Source: JTS-RE37 sp963756115 (GTDB taxonomy: Bacteria; Bacteroidota; Bacteroidia; Flavobacteriales; Flavobacteriaceae). From it: 64,000 nucleotides of DNA. The notes below the pieces were generated by a model. That model did not search any database. It saw only the letters and a list, made by a program, of their open reading frames with translations, and had not been told where the DNA came from. The position numbers were made by a program, and so were the translations under genes. The stretch covers positions 248,001-312,000 of the forward strand of contig CAVWMN010000009.1 in assembly GCA_963756115.1 (NCBI GenBank), in the 5' to 3' direction. Of the stretch, positions 1 to 8,065 are shown piece by piece (the stretch's first letter is position 1; every line of letters begins with the position of its first letter).

Positions 1-570
1 CGATACTGTTTCATTCCTTTTTTGATAAGCCTCCTGTACGGTCAACGGAATCCTGTTTTCAGCAAGGTCGGCCAGTTCTATTAGCAGCTCCAGTATGTCA
101 CGTATATTCTCATCACCCAGGGTGAACATTTCCTCGAACTGATCCAGGATCAGCACGGGCGTCACCAGTCCATCGGCCAGATTGATAGCATGAAAATATT
201 CCCAAAGAGTCTTTGCACCTACAGCTCGAGTGGCCGGGTCTTTTTTTTTCAGTTCGTCATAAATAAATGTTTTCAACTGCTCAAGCGGTTTGATCTCACT
301 TGAATAATCGATCCGAAAATAGATTGGGAAGTAATAATTCTGGCGAAGTTCCGGGATGAGCCCGGCTCTGATCAGGGAGGTTTTCCCAATCCCCGATTTT
401 CCGAAAACAACGGTCAGACCATGATTTTCGATCTGCCCGAACAGTTCCCTTATCTCCCTGTCCCTTCCTCCAAACTGGGATTTGTTCTTTTCTTCAAAAG
501 GTTTCAGACCCAAAAAAGGGCGTTGATCGGTGATGGTGCCCGTATTGTTTTTATCCTGTATATCCGGCAT
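1..570 (-). CDS. STAND-type P-loop ATPase, partial (C-terminus outside window)
   Basis: The first 190 residues are present; the rest lies beyond base 1. I translated the minus strand from the ATG at 570 (MPDIQDKNN...). After a PFLGLKPFEE lead-in the protein has a Walker A motif GKSGIGKTS (about residues 77-85) and a Walker B-type LILDQFEE near residue 155, the pattern of nSTAND1 ATPases. STAND ATPases act as signal-transducing switches that oligomerise on sensing a trigger. The start lies 1 nt after the stop of the SIR2-TIR gene, so the two are almost surely co-translated and the ATPase probably controls that effector. The lead-in resembles the NPYVGLRPF start of the complete STAND protein at 8066-10243. 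Sensor repeats or membrane segments in the missing part cannot be judged. Confidence 0.85.
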   Translation of the reverse strand, partial: MPDIQDKNNTGTITDQRPFLGLKPFEEKNKSQFGGRDREIRELFGQIENHGLTVVFGKSGIGKTSLIRAGLIPELRQNYYFPIYFRIDYSSEIKPLEQLKTFIYDELKKKDPATRAVGAKTLWEYFHAINLADGLVTPVLILDQFEEMFTLGDENIRDILELLIELADLAENRIPLTVQEAYQKRNETVS

Positions 571-571
571 C

Positions 572-2008
572 TTATGCGTCTATCGCGGTTAGCTTATTTT
601 CTTTGATAAATCGCCGGACCACAGCATCCATTTCATTGGCCGCATCGACCTTCTCAATATTTGTATTCCTGATCTCTTCCGGGATTCGGGCATCGGTTGG
701 AGGGGTCTCATCTATAATAAACGGACGCAGGTATGATTCATCCTTATACCCGTCCAGGACAATCGCACTCCGCCATTCCTTATCATAAACATACCGCTCC
801 TTGTCCCGGATAGCGTTCTTCGAAATTATGGGAAGGAAGTAGTCGCAATTCTTGATATATTTCTTGATCACCTGGTTAAACCGGTCCCCGGTCTTCAACT
901 TATCATCGTCAAAGAATACCTGCACCCCGTGTTTTTCAAATTCATTTTTAAGACGTTCAACTACTGCCTTATCGTCCCAGCTGTAACTCAGGAACAATTT
1001 CTCCCTGAACCGGGTCTGATTTCTCGTTGTGGTCGCCGCCTGCCTGGTCCATTCTGCACTTAACTCATCAATAAATTCGATGGAATTCATGTATACTTTA
1101 TCTTCCTTGGTTCCCAGGGTGGATGGGTTTCCTATTCGTATAATTTTGATGGCGTTGTTTTGCAAAAAATAAGATAATTCTATATCCTGAAGCGTACGGT
1201 CACAGGCTACATATTTTGTTTTTATCCCTCCTTTATAAGGCTCCTTGGCGATAATCCGTATAAAAAAACGCATAAACCAATCCGGGAAACTGCAACCGAT
1301 CAATAATATGGCTTTATCCTTTAGCGCCTCAAAAAGATCTTTTATCATGGAATCCGTTGCGTTCTGCATCATATACAGGTACTCGAGATATTCCTCTTCC
1401 GTTACTGCATAGTTGTATCCATTGATATTACCCATCAAATTGAAAATCCTTGGAAGCGCTTTGTCGGGTAGTTTGTCCTGGTCTGTAGCCGGCCGCGGAA
1501 TGGAATAATTAACCGAGTCGTTCACATGTAATCCTTCGGCTTCAAATGCCCTTTCCATAAAATTATCGAGGTTAACTGTCAGGATGGTACCAAAGCCTGA
1601 AATCCGGGCAAGCTTGCGGTAGGGATCAAGGAAGATCTCATCATCGGTGAGTTTGGATACCACGTTTTTGATGGCATTGTTTATGTCATTCTCCAGTATA
1701 TTTTGCTTTTGCAGCTGGAGAACCACCTTGTTCAGGGTGTAGCTTTCAGGAGGTTGCCCGAATCCGTATAATTCCCATAACCTGAATGCCAGGTAATTGT
1801 ATAGATTGAGCCTGATATAGTCTCCATCCTCGATGGCGGAATCAGTAAAGATTTCGGAAATGGTTGAATCGGTAAATTCCCGTTTAGGTATCCGTACCAT
1901 GGACAGGTCATTTCCTATAACGGGTACAACCCAGCTGTTGCTGATACTGTATATAAAAGCCTTCCAGTTGAACGAATGATCCATAGCGTTTGCATTTTGA
2001 TCCTTCAA
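572..2008 (-). CDS. SIR2-like / TIR fusion protein
   Basis: 478 aa in two modules. Residues about 20-295 look like a SIR2 Rossmann domain: VPVIGNDLS sits where SIR2 proteins have a G-A-G-x-S loop, VNLDNF (145-150) matches the conserved T-N-x-D motif, and ILLIGCSF (234-241) is a late Rossmann strand. The catalytic His of the usual L-H-G motif is replaced: the sequence reads LMGN with Met192. Residues about 336-420 are a TIR domain (KLFLSYSWDD, FFDDD) with a candidate catalytic Glu411 in DKEW. The TIR is thus predicted to be a competent NAD-cleaving effector, while the SIR2 part may only bind a nucleotide. The following STAND ATPase gene starts 1 nt after the stop. SIR2 and TIR are both known NAD-depleting effectors; this fusion order is inferred from the sequence. 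Confidence 0.85.
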   Translation of the reverse strand: MKDQNANAMDHSFNWKAFIYSISNSWVVPVIGNDLSMVRIPKREFTDSTISEIFTDSAIEDGDYIRLNLYNYLAFRLWELYGFGQPPESYTLNKVVLQLQKQNILENDINNAIKNVVSKLTDDEIFLDPYRKLARISGFGTILTVNLDNFMERAFEAEGLHVNDSVNYSIPRPATDQDKLPDKALPRIFNLMGNINGYNYAVTEEEYLEYLYMMQNATDSMIKDLFEALKDKAILLIGCSFPDWFMRFFIRIIAKEPYKGGIKTKYVACDRTLQDIELSYFLQNNAIKIIRIGNPSTLGTKEDKVYMNSIEFIDELSAEWTRQAATTTRNQTRFREKLFLSYSWDDKAVVERLKNEFEKHGVQVFFDDDKLKTGDRFNQVIKKYIKNCDYFLPIISKNAIRDKERYVYDKEWRSAIVLDGYKDESYLRPFIIDETPPTDARIPEEIRNTNIEKVDAANEMDAVVRRFIKENKLTAIDA

Positions 2009-2456
2009 AATAAGGGTAGCATTCCATCTCGCAGGTATTCGTAAGATACATTTACCTCCATATTTACGAAAAATGGCCTGTACATGTAATAAAATTCTTA
2101 GGGGGGAAATTAAAGATACTCAATTTTCACGAAATCAAATGGGATATCTTATGATTATAATCGTAGCGCTCAACAGGGGACCCATACCGGTTTTAAACCC
2201 GATCATTTTAAACCTGTTCCCGTAATAACTGGCCGCTTCTGTGTTTCATACCTGGAATATTAAAGATAGGATCCTGGCATTTAAATTCTTGTTTGACAAG
2301 CAATTAAACATTATTTATGCAAGTTATACAGCCTGGCATACCAGTTGTACAAAATAAAATGGCAACTTTCCAAAAAACCGCTACATTCAAGGGGTTATTC
2401 CTGGATGCCCCTATGGCTTCTGACATATACCCGCTCCCCCCTTAAATTTCTTGCAC
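2009..2456. other. Divergent intergenic region
   Basis: About 450 bases separate the minus-strand SIR2-TIR/STAND pair from the plus-strand UDG/amidohydrolase pair, so promoters for both should lie here. I found no convincing TAnnTTTG element on either strand and no coding region. A six-base G tract at 2101-2106 (C tract in the sense of the minus gene) and a six-base C tract at 2436-2441 (sense of the plus gene) each sit upstream of the neighbouring gene. Confidence 0.6.
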
Positions 2457-3413
2457 ATGGCATTCGCACTGGAAAATATTGTTAACAAAATCCATTCTGC
2501 TAAATCGTTCAGCGAACTATACGGGCTTCCAATTTCTGCCCTTCATGGTGTGTCTGAAAACGATGCAGTACTGCTGGAGGATGCTTTTGGTATAGGATCG
2601 ATCGGTGATCTTGGTAATAACCGGTTTTTCCTGGCTGCCCAGGCGATCCACAGGGCAGCACTGGATCATACATTTGATCCCGGGCCTCCGCCATTCTGGG
2701 CCGCTAAGCTGGCGACTCTTTCAGACGACTTTTTTATCAGCCACCCCACACAACGTTTCCGTACTGCTTTCGGGGGGGTATTATACCGGGGGAGGCTGGA
2801 TGATACGGCCCGAATTCTGGTTATTGGGCAGGACCCGTCAACTGATGAAGCATTGGCACGAAGGGCCTTTGTTGGTTCCGCCGGGCAAAGGCTGCAAAAA
2901 TTCATGAACAAGGTTGGCATTTCCCGGTCCTACACCATAATAAATGCTTTTGCCTATAGCATAACCGGCCAGTTTGATTCTGAAATGAAAGCGGTTTCCC
3001 TGGAAGCTCCCTTAAAAACATTCCGGGAAGACCTGATGGATACCATCATAGCCCGCAATCCCATCCAGGCTATCCTGACCTTTGGGGTAGGGGCACGGCA
3101 TGCGGTTGAAAACTGGGAAAATCCCACACAGATCAAGGTGTTTAACCTGGTGCACCCTACCGCCCCGGAAGGGACTACCCATCCCAACTGGAACGAACAC
3201 CTGCAGGAAATCGCCGGATTCCTTGAACCGGATGATCCGGATATCGTTGATGTAACACCCTATAGCGGAAACTGGGATAAAACTTTGCACCATGCCGATA
3301 TCCCCCGATATGACCTGCCCTACGGCATCCCTTCCTGGCATGGCAGCGGCGGGACACGTAGCAGGCGGGATCCGGCTGACAGGGTAAAAAACATCATCTG
3401 GGAATCTCCATAA
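2457..3413 (+). CDS. Uracil-DNA glycosylase superfamily protein
   Basis: 318 aa from the ATG at 2457; a TTG at 2451 is in frame but less likely. Residues about 30-65 (LHGVSENDAVLLEDAFGI...) resemble a helix-hairpin-helix-like segment. The UDG fold follows: VIGQDPS (about 122-128) is the water-activating motif 1, FVGSAGQRLQ (about 138-147) resembles the family 4/5 segment after motif 1, IINAF is the Asn-containing strand, and VHPTAP (about 232-237) corresponds to the HPS/HPT motif 3. The four Fe-S cysteines of family 4 are not evident. UDG-fold proteins remove uracil or other damaged bases; here the gene is followed after 1 nt by an amidohydrolase-peptidase fusion inside a conflict island, so attack on modified or foreign DNA is possible but unproven. 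Confidence 0.8.
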   Translation: MAFALENIVNKIHSAKSFSELYGLPISALHGVSENDAVLLEDAFGIGSIGDLGNNRFFLAAQAIHRAALDHTFDPGPPPFWAAKLATLSDDFFISHPTQRFRTAFGGVLYRGRLDDTARILVIGQDPSTDEALARRAFVGSAGQRLQKFMNKVGISRSYTIINAFAYSITGQFDSEMKAVSLEAPLKTFREDLMDTIIARNPIQAILTFGVGARHAVENWENPTQIKVFNLVHPTAPEGTTHPNWNEHLQEIAGFLEPDDPDIVDVTPYSGNWDKTLHHADIPRYDLPYGIPSWHGSGGTRSRRDPADRVKNIIWESP

Positions 3414-3414
3414 C

Positions 3415-6400
3415 ATGCCCGATCAACCGATACATTCTCATTTTGATCTCAGGTACGCCCTGGAAGGCCGCATCGTAACCATGGACCAGGAGGGTACTGT
3501 CCTGGACCGGGGCAGGATCTTTATAGAAAACGGCCTTATTGTGGATATCCGGTCTATGGATGGCGGCTATCCTGACGGATTTACCAGCTCTGATATTATC
3601 AAATCCGGCGGTACCATATACCCGGGAATGATTGAATTGCACAACCACCTGCCGTACAATATCCTGCCCTACTGGGTAGCAGACAAGCAATACACCAACC
3701 ATCAGCAATGGAAGACCATCAAGGGGTATCGGGTAAATGTCACCGGGCCCATGCAGACCCTGGGGAAAACCCCGGGCTTCCCGGAAGCGATTGTCCGCTA
3801 TGTGGAATGTAAATCCCTTATCGGGGGTGTCACCACTTCCCAGGGCATAACCCTTGCGAATTCAACCCTTACCAAGAAAGTGTTCCACGGCATTATCCGG
3901 AATGTGGAAGAGACCAATGAGGCTGAATTACCGGAGGCACTTACACGGATTGCAGATGTTGGCCCCGGACAGGCACTCGCTTTTAACGGCCTGCTTTCAG
4001 CAGAAAAGACCCGGCTGCTGCATTTGTCTGAAGGAATTGATGACAGGGCACGGTCTTTTTTTACCAACCTGCAGATCGATGGGGATCACTGGGCTATCAC
4101 CTCCAGATTGAATGGCATTCACTGCACAGCACTAAAACCCGACGATTTTGAGATTATGGGGGCCCGTGGGGGATCCATGACCTGGTCCCCGATGAGCAAC
4201 CTGGTGCTGTATGGGGCCACAGCAGACATCCGGGCAGCCAAAGAACATACTATCCGTATAGCGCTGGGATCGGACTGGTCGCCCAGCGGGAGCAAGAACC
4301 TGTTGGAAGAATTAAAAGTAGCTTACCTGGTAAGCCAGGAACAGGGAGATACACCATTGTTCAGCAATCAGGAACTCGTACAAATGGTTACCTCCAACCC
4401 TGCGGCGATCCTTGGCTGGGAAGGTGTCCTGGGAACCCTTCAAAAAGGGGCTAAGGCAGACATGCTGATCGTCTATGGGTATCAGGATGATCCGTACCTG
4501 AAACTGATCGAGGCAACGGAAAAAAGCCTTCTGGGGATTTTTATCAACGGTGTGCCACGATGTGCACAGCGCAGGATACTGGATAAATTCGGTTTTGATG
4601 AAAATGACATTGAAAAGGTACAAATAGGCGCTTCTGAAAGGTATTTATACCTCAGGGAATTGAACCAGGATGAAGCCCTCCCACCCATGTCACTGAAAGA
4701 CGCTTCCGACAGAATAGCCGGTGGCCTGCAACATCTCGATCAGCTGGCATCCGATTTGGAGGATGCCCATGGCGGGGGAATATTGTCGGCCTCTGATAAT
4801 CCCTTTGAGATGGAGTGGTTCCTGGTACCCGATTATCATATGGATATCAACCTGAACGAAATGGAAGAAGGTCATCTCGAATGGGGCGCAGGGGTAGCTT
4901 TTAGTGAAGTGGCTGAGCCGCTTCCCCTTGATAAACTGACCGTAATCGAAGACCCGGAACATTTCCGCCGGATGGCACAACACCCGATCCCGGATTACGT
5001 CCGTAAAAAATTACCGGCATACTACGGCTTCCCGGCCCTTGTGCTCGACAGCAGCGAATATGAAGTAGAGAATTCCAGGCTACATGATTTTCAGGAACTG
5101 ATGACGCTCGAAGTTTTTCTGAAATCTTCCAGTAATCTTTCCGTCGAAGATAAATTGTGTATCCTGAGACAGGCTAAAATTATCCTGGATGAGATCTATG
5201 TACATAAGATCCTTAAAAAGTCCATGTACGCAGTGAACCCGGGCGACCGTCTCGACCTGATGATTCGTGATATCAGATTCAATATAATCAACAATGTGGA
5301 CTATCGGGATGACCAAAATTTCCATAAGGAGCTATTATCTGTTTTCAGTTCCCTGAGAGACTTGCACACCCGGTATATGCTTCCATATCCCTATAAGAAC
5401 AGGTTTGCTTTTTTACCTTTCCTCATTGAGGAATACTATGTCACTCAGGATGACAGTGATCCAAGGTATATTATCACCACGGTGTTTAGTGAAATCTTTA
5501 AGGAGCCATCCAAAATAAAAGCCGGACTCGAGGTATTGTACTGGAACAATATCCCGATAGCGAGGGCCATTGCGATGAATTCCGCCAATCAGTCCGGAAG
5601 CAACAGGGAAGCCAGGTTAGCACGGGGTCTTGACACCCTGACGATCCGATCCCTGAGTACGTCTGTCCCGCCGGACGAATACAAGGTAACACTAACCTGC
5701 CGCGACCCGGATACGGGGGAGGTCATGCTGCTCGATTTTGAATGGCTCGTATCGTTCTATCCGCCCTATTTTGATAAAGATGATGAAAAGCTGAATGCTA
5801 TAATGATCGCCAGTGGCTTTGATTATGATACGTTGTCTGTAAACCAGATGAAAGCCAATTTGTACAGCGATATTTCCACGAAACCAAAAATCAGAACAAA
5901 GAGTGCCTGGCTGAGGCCCCTGCATTTTCCAAAATCCATGAAAGGACGGCTGGTAACGGAAGCGCAGACTGGTTTTCAGGCAGCCTATATCAGGATATAC
6001 AGTTTTGCCGTTGCCAGTGCAGAAAATTTCGTATCCGATTTTAAAGACATGCTGCAGCAGCTGGAGGGAGACGGGGCGGAAGCGCTTATCCTGGATATCC
6101 GTGGGAATGGAGGTGGCCTGATAACAGCCAGCGAATTGCTCCTGGCATTGCTTGTAGGGAAGAAGATAGAATTCCAGAAAGCCCAGTTCATCAATTCTGA
6201 ATTAACGCTTCGGCTTTGTGAAAAATATGATGCTGCCAGTCAAATCCTGGACTTGTCTCCGTGGATACGTTCCATTGGCCTCTCCAAGAGGACCGGGGAT
6301 TACTATTCCCGTGGGTATCCTATTACCAACCTCGCAAACAGCAACAAACTAAAAGCCATTTTCGCCAGGCCCATGGTCCTGATCACGGATGCGCTTTGCT

Positions 6401-6756
6401 ATAGTGCATCTGACATGTTTGCCGCAGGATTTCAGGATCATAATTTAGGAATGGTCATCGGTACACATACCAATACCGGGGCCGGGGGTGCCAATGTGTG
6501 GACACACGAAACACTCCGAAAACTGATCGACGGCGCCGGCGTAGCCTATACTTTACTGGAACAATTACCCAAAGGTGCGAATTTCAATTTTGCCGTCAGG
6601 CGTATCCTCCGGAAAAACGATGAACCTATTGAGGATCTCGGCATTGCACCCGATATATTCCACAAGATAACCCGTAATGACCTGCTTGCAGGCAATGCTG
6701 ATCTTATTAAAAAATCCCTGGACGTACTTCACGGGTTGGTATCTCCCGGACAGTAA
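3415..6756 (+). CDS. Amidohydrolase - S41 peptidase fusion protein
   Basis: 1113 aa. Residues 1-390 are a metal-dependent amidohydrolase of the nucleobase-deaminase/TrzA type, with a complete set of metal ligands: HNH (76-78), His203 (LLHLSEG), His236 (GIHC) and Asp287 (GSDWSP). Residues about 560-1105 are an S41 (C-terminal processing/tricorn-type) peptidase: LHTRYMLPYPY in the N-terminal part, LILDIRGNGGG near 887-897, and CYSASD with candidate nucleophile Ser997. The Lys that follows in CtpA-type enzymes is not visible (the region reads NTGAGGAN), so a tricorn-like dyad is likelier if the enzyme is active. No signal peptide is seen, which suggests cytosolic action. The start is 1 nt after the UDG-like stop. 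A base- or nucleoside-processing step linked to proteolysis is an inference. Confidence 0.85.
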   Translation: MPDQPIHSHFDLRYALEGRIVTMDQEGTVLDRGRIFIENGLIVDIRSMDGGYPDGFTSSDIIKSGGTIYPGMIELHNHLPYNILPYWVADKQYTNHQQWKTIKGYRVNVTGPMQTLGKTPGFPEAIVRYVECKSLIGGVTTSQGITLANSTLTKKVFHGIIRNVEETNEAELPEALTRIADVGPGQALAFNGLLSAEKTRLLHLSEGIDDRARSFFTNLQIDGDHWAITSRLNGIHCTALKPDDFEIMGARGGSMTWSPMSNLVLYGATADIRAAKEHTIRIALGSDWSPSGSKNLLEELKVAYLVSQEQGDTPLFSNQELVQMVTSNPAAILGWEGVLGTLQKGAKADMLIVYGYQDDPYLKLIEATEKSLLGIFINGVPRCAQRRILDKFGFDENDIEKVQIGASERYLYLRELNQDEALPPMSLKDASDRIAGGLQHLDQLASDLEDAHGGGILSASDNPFEMEWFLVPDYHMDINLNEMEEGHLEWGAGVAFSEVAEPLPLDKLTVIEDPEHFRRMAQHPIPDYVRKKLPAYYGFPALVLDSSEYEVENSRLHDFQELMTLEVFLKSSSNLSVEDKLCILRQAKIILDEIYVHKILKKSMYAVNPGDRLDLMIRDIRFNIINNVDYRDDQNFHKELLSVFSSLRDLHTRYMLPYPYKNRFAFLPFLIEEYYVTQDDSDPRYIITTVFSEIFKEPSKIKAGLEVLYWNNIPIARAIAMNSANQSGSNREARLARGLDTLTIRSLSTSVPPDEYKVTLTCRDPDTGEVMLLDFEWLVSFYPPYFDKDDEKLNAIMIASGFDYDTLSVNQMKANLYSDISTKPKIRTKSAWLRPLHFPKSMKGRLVTEAQTGFQAAYIRIYSFAVASAENFVSDFKDMLQQLEGDGAEALILDIRGNGGGLITASELLLALLVGKKIEFQKAQFINSELTLRLCEKYDAASQILDLSPWIRSIGLSKRTGDYYSRGYPITNLANSNKLKAIFARPMVLITDALCYSASDMFAAGFQDHNLGMVIGTHTNTGAGGANVWTHETLRKLIDGAGVAYTLLEQLPKGANFNFAVRRILRKNDEPIEDLGIAPDIFHKITRNDLLAGNADLIKKSLDVLHGLVSPGQ

Positions 6757-7980
6757 TCAGGAAATTGGTAATCTGCGCATCCTGTCAAGGGTTTCCGGCG
6801 CATACTTACTACCCAAAGCAGCATCAAGTTTCAGGGACTCCTCCCGGCCCAGGGTATAATAGATGTAGTTCGTATCGGGCGGCGCATAACAGAGGATAAG
6901 ATCCGTAAGCATATTATAAGCCCCTTTGGTTTTTTTCACAGCGCCATAACTTCGGGCTGCAAAAGCAGAACAGTCGATCACCTGATCCCGGTTATTGATA
7001 TAACTCCGGCCCGCAATTACCTGGCAACCCGCGGAAAAGTTTGTGCTGCCGATGCCAGACCAGTGGATGTTGATGGTATTGTTCGATGCCGGGTCGAGCC
7101 CGGATTTGAGATCAGCTTCGGTAAGGGCGTTATCGTCATCCCGGTCCCGGTACACCAGGACGCCGTATTGATAAGGTTTAAGGGCCCTGTATATCTTGGA
7201 TTCAGTAAAGATCTTATGCCACCCAAAACGGTATTTATGCTGCCCTTCAACCAGGAATGCTTCGTCTTTCCGATCACTTAGTGCCTGGCTGGGATCTGTT
7301 GAACCCCAAAATTTAAAGACCTGGCCATTGATAAGCAAAATAAAGATATCATCATTCTCGCGTTTCAGCTGCCGGCTGTCCTGCGACCTGCGGATCCCGA
7401 TAAGATGAACTTCCTTCGCATCAAATTCCCAATCGCTTATCTTACGGGTATCGGTAGGTTTGTTAAAAAGCGCAACCTGGGTGAGGATGGGATTCGGGTT
7501 TTGCTCGTAATGTTCTTTGGCCCTATTCAGCAGCCCGATCCATTTGTCATATTCCGGGGATTTGTTTTGAGGTCCGGCAGGGTCCCAGCCCTTTCCCCAT
7601 TCCGAGATATACCCGGCAGCCTGCCACCTTTTTATATGCTTCTGGGTATTGTTCCCCACAATGCCATCCGGAACCATATCCCTAATTCCTTCTATGGTTC
7701 GCACGTATTCCTGGAATAAGCGTGTTCCGGCCTGGGTCACATAACCGAATACCCCGTCTGCAGTAGCCCTGGGCATAAATCCTGCGGCTTTCAGGAAGGC
7801 TTGCAGTTCCGCCACCTGGTTTCCCGGGGCTTCGCTGAAGCGGCGCCATTTTGTGTTGTCATCATCCCTGAAGGATTGTACATTGAGAAGCAGCCCATCC
7901 ATATGATAGGGCTTCAGGAATTGTTTTGGTTCATTGGGTTTTTTGCCCGAATCACAATTTCCAAGTAGCAGTGTGCTCAT
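6757..7980 (-). CDS. Peptidoglycan-binding protein with L,D-transpeptidase-like motif
   Basis: 407 aa. Residues about 50-120 match the PG_binding_1 three-helix fold (VAELQAFLKAAGF, DGVFGYVTQAGTRLFQ, DGIVGNNT). The C-terminal half is less familiar, but NINIHWSGIG (303-311) followed by NFSAGCQVI (314-322) recalls the H-x-G...S-x-G-C catalytic pattern of YkuD-type L,D-transpeptidases and phage murein enzymes. The N-terminus (MSTLLLGNCDSG) has a Cys but no positively charged lead, so a lipoprotein signal is doubtful. The stop abuts the stop of the convergent amidohydrolase-peptidase gene with no base between. It follows the nSTAND1 gene in the same direction after 85 nt and could be a cell-wall-acting effector of that system. 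Confidence 0.75.
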   Translation of the reverse strand: MSTLLLGNCDSGKKPNEPKQFLKPYHMDGLLLNVQSFRDDDNTKWRRFSEAPGNQVAELQAFLKAAGFMPRATADGVFGYVTQAGTRLFQEYVRTIEGIRDMVPDGIVGNNTQKHIKRWQAAGYISEWGKGWDPAGPQNKSPEYDKWIGLLNRAKEHYEQNPNPILTQVALFNKPTDTRKISDWEFDAKEVHLIGIRRSQDSRQLKRENDDIFILLINGQVFKFWGSTDPSQALSDRKDEAFLVEGQHKYRFGWHKIFTESKIYRALKPYQYGVLVYRDRDDDNALTEADLKSGLDPASNNTINIHWSGIGSTNFSAGCQVIAGRSYINNRDQVIDCSAFAARSYGAVKKTKGAYNMLTDLILCYAPPDTNYIYYTLGREESLKLDAALGSKYAPETLDRMRRLPIS

Positions 7981-8065
7981 GATGCATTTTTTTAAGTTTA
8001 ATTACTATTGCGGGGGAGCTTATGCCTTTAGGAAGCCGCTGGGGGGGCGGATTCCGGGCAGCGTT

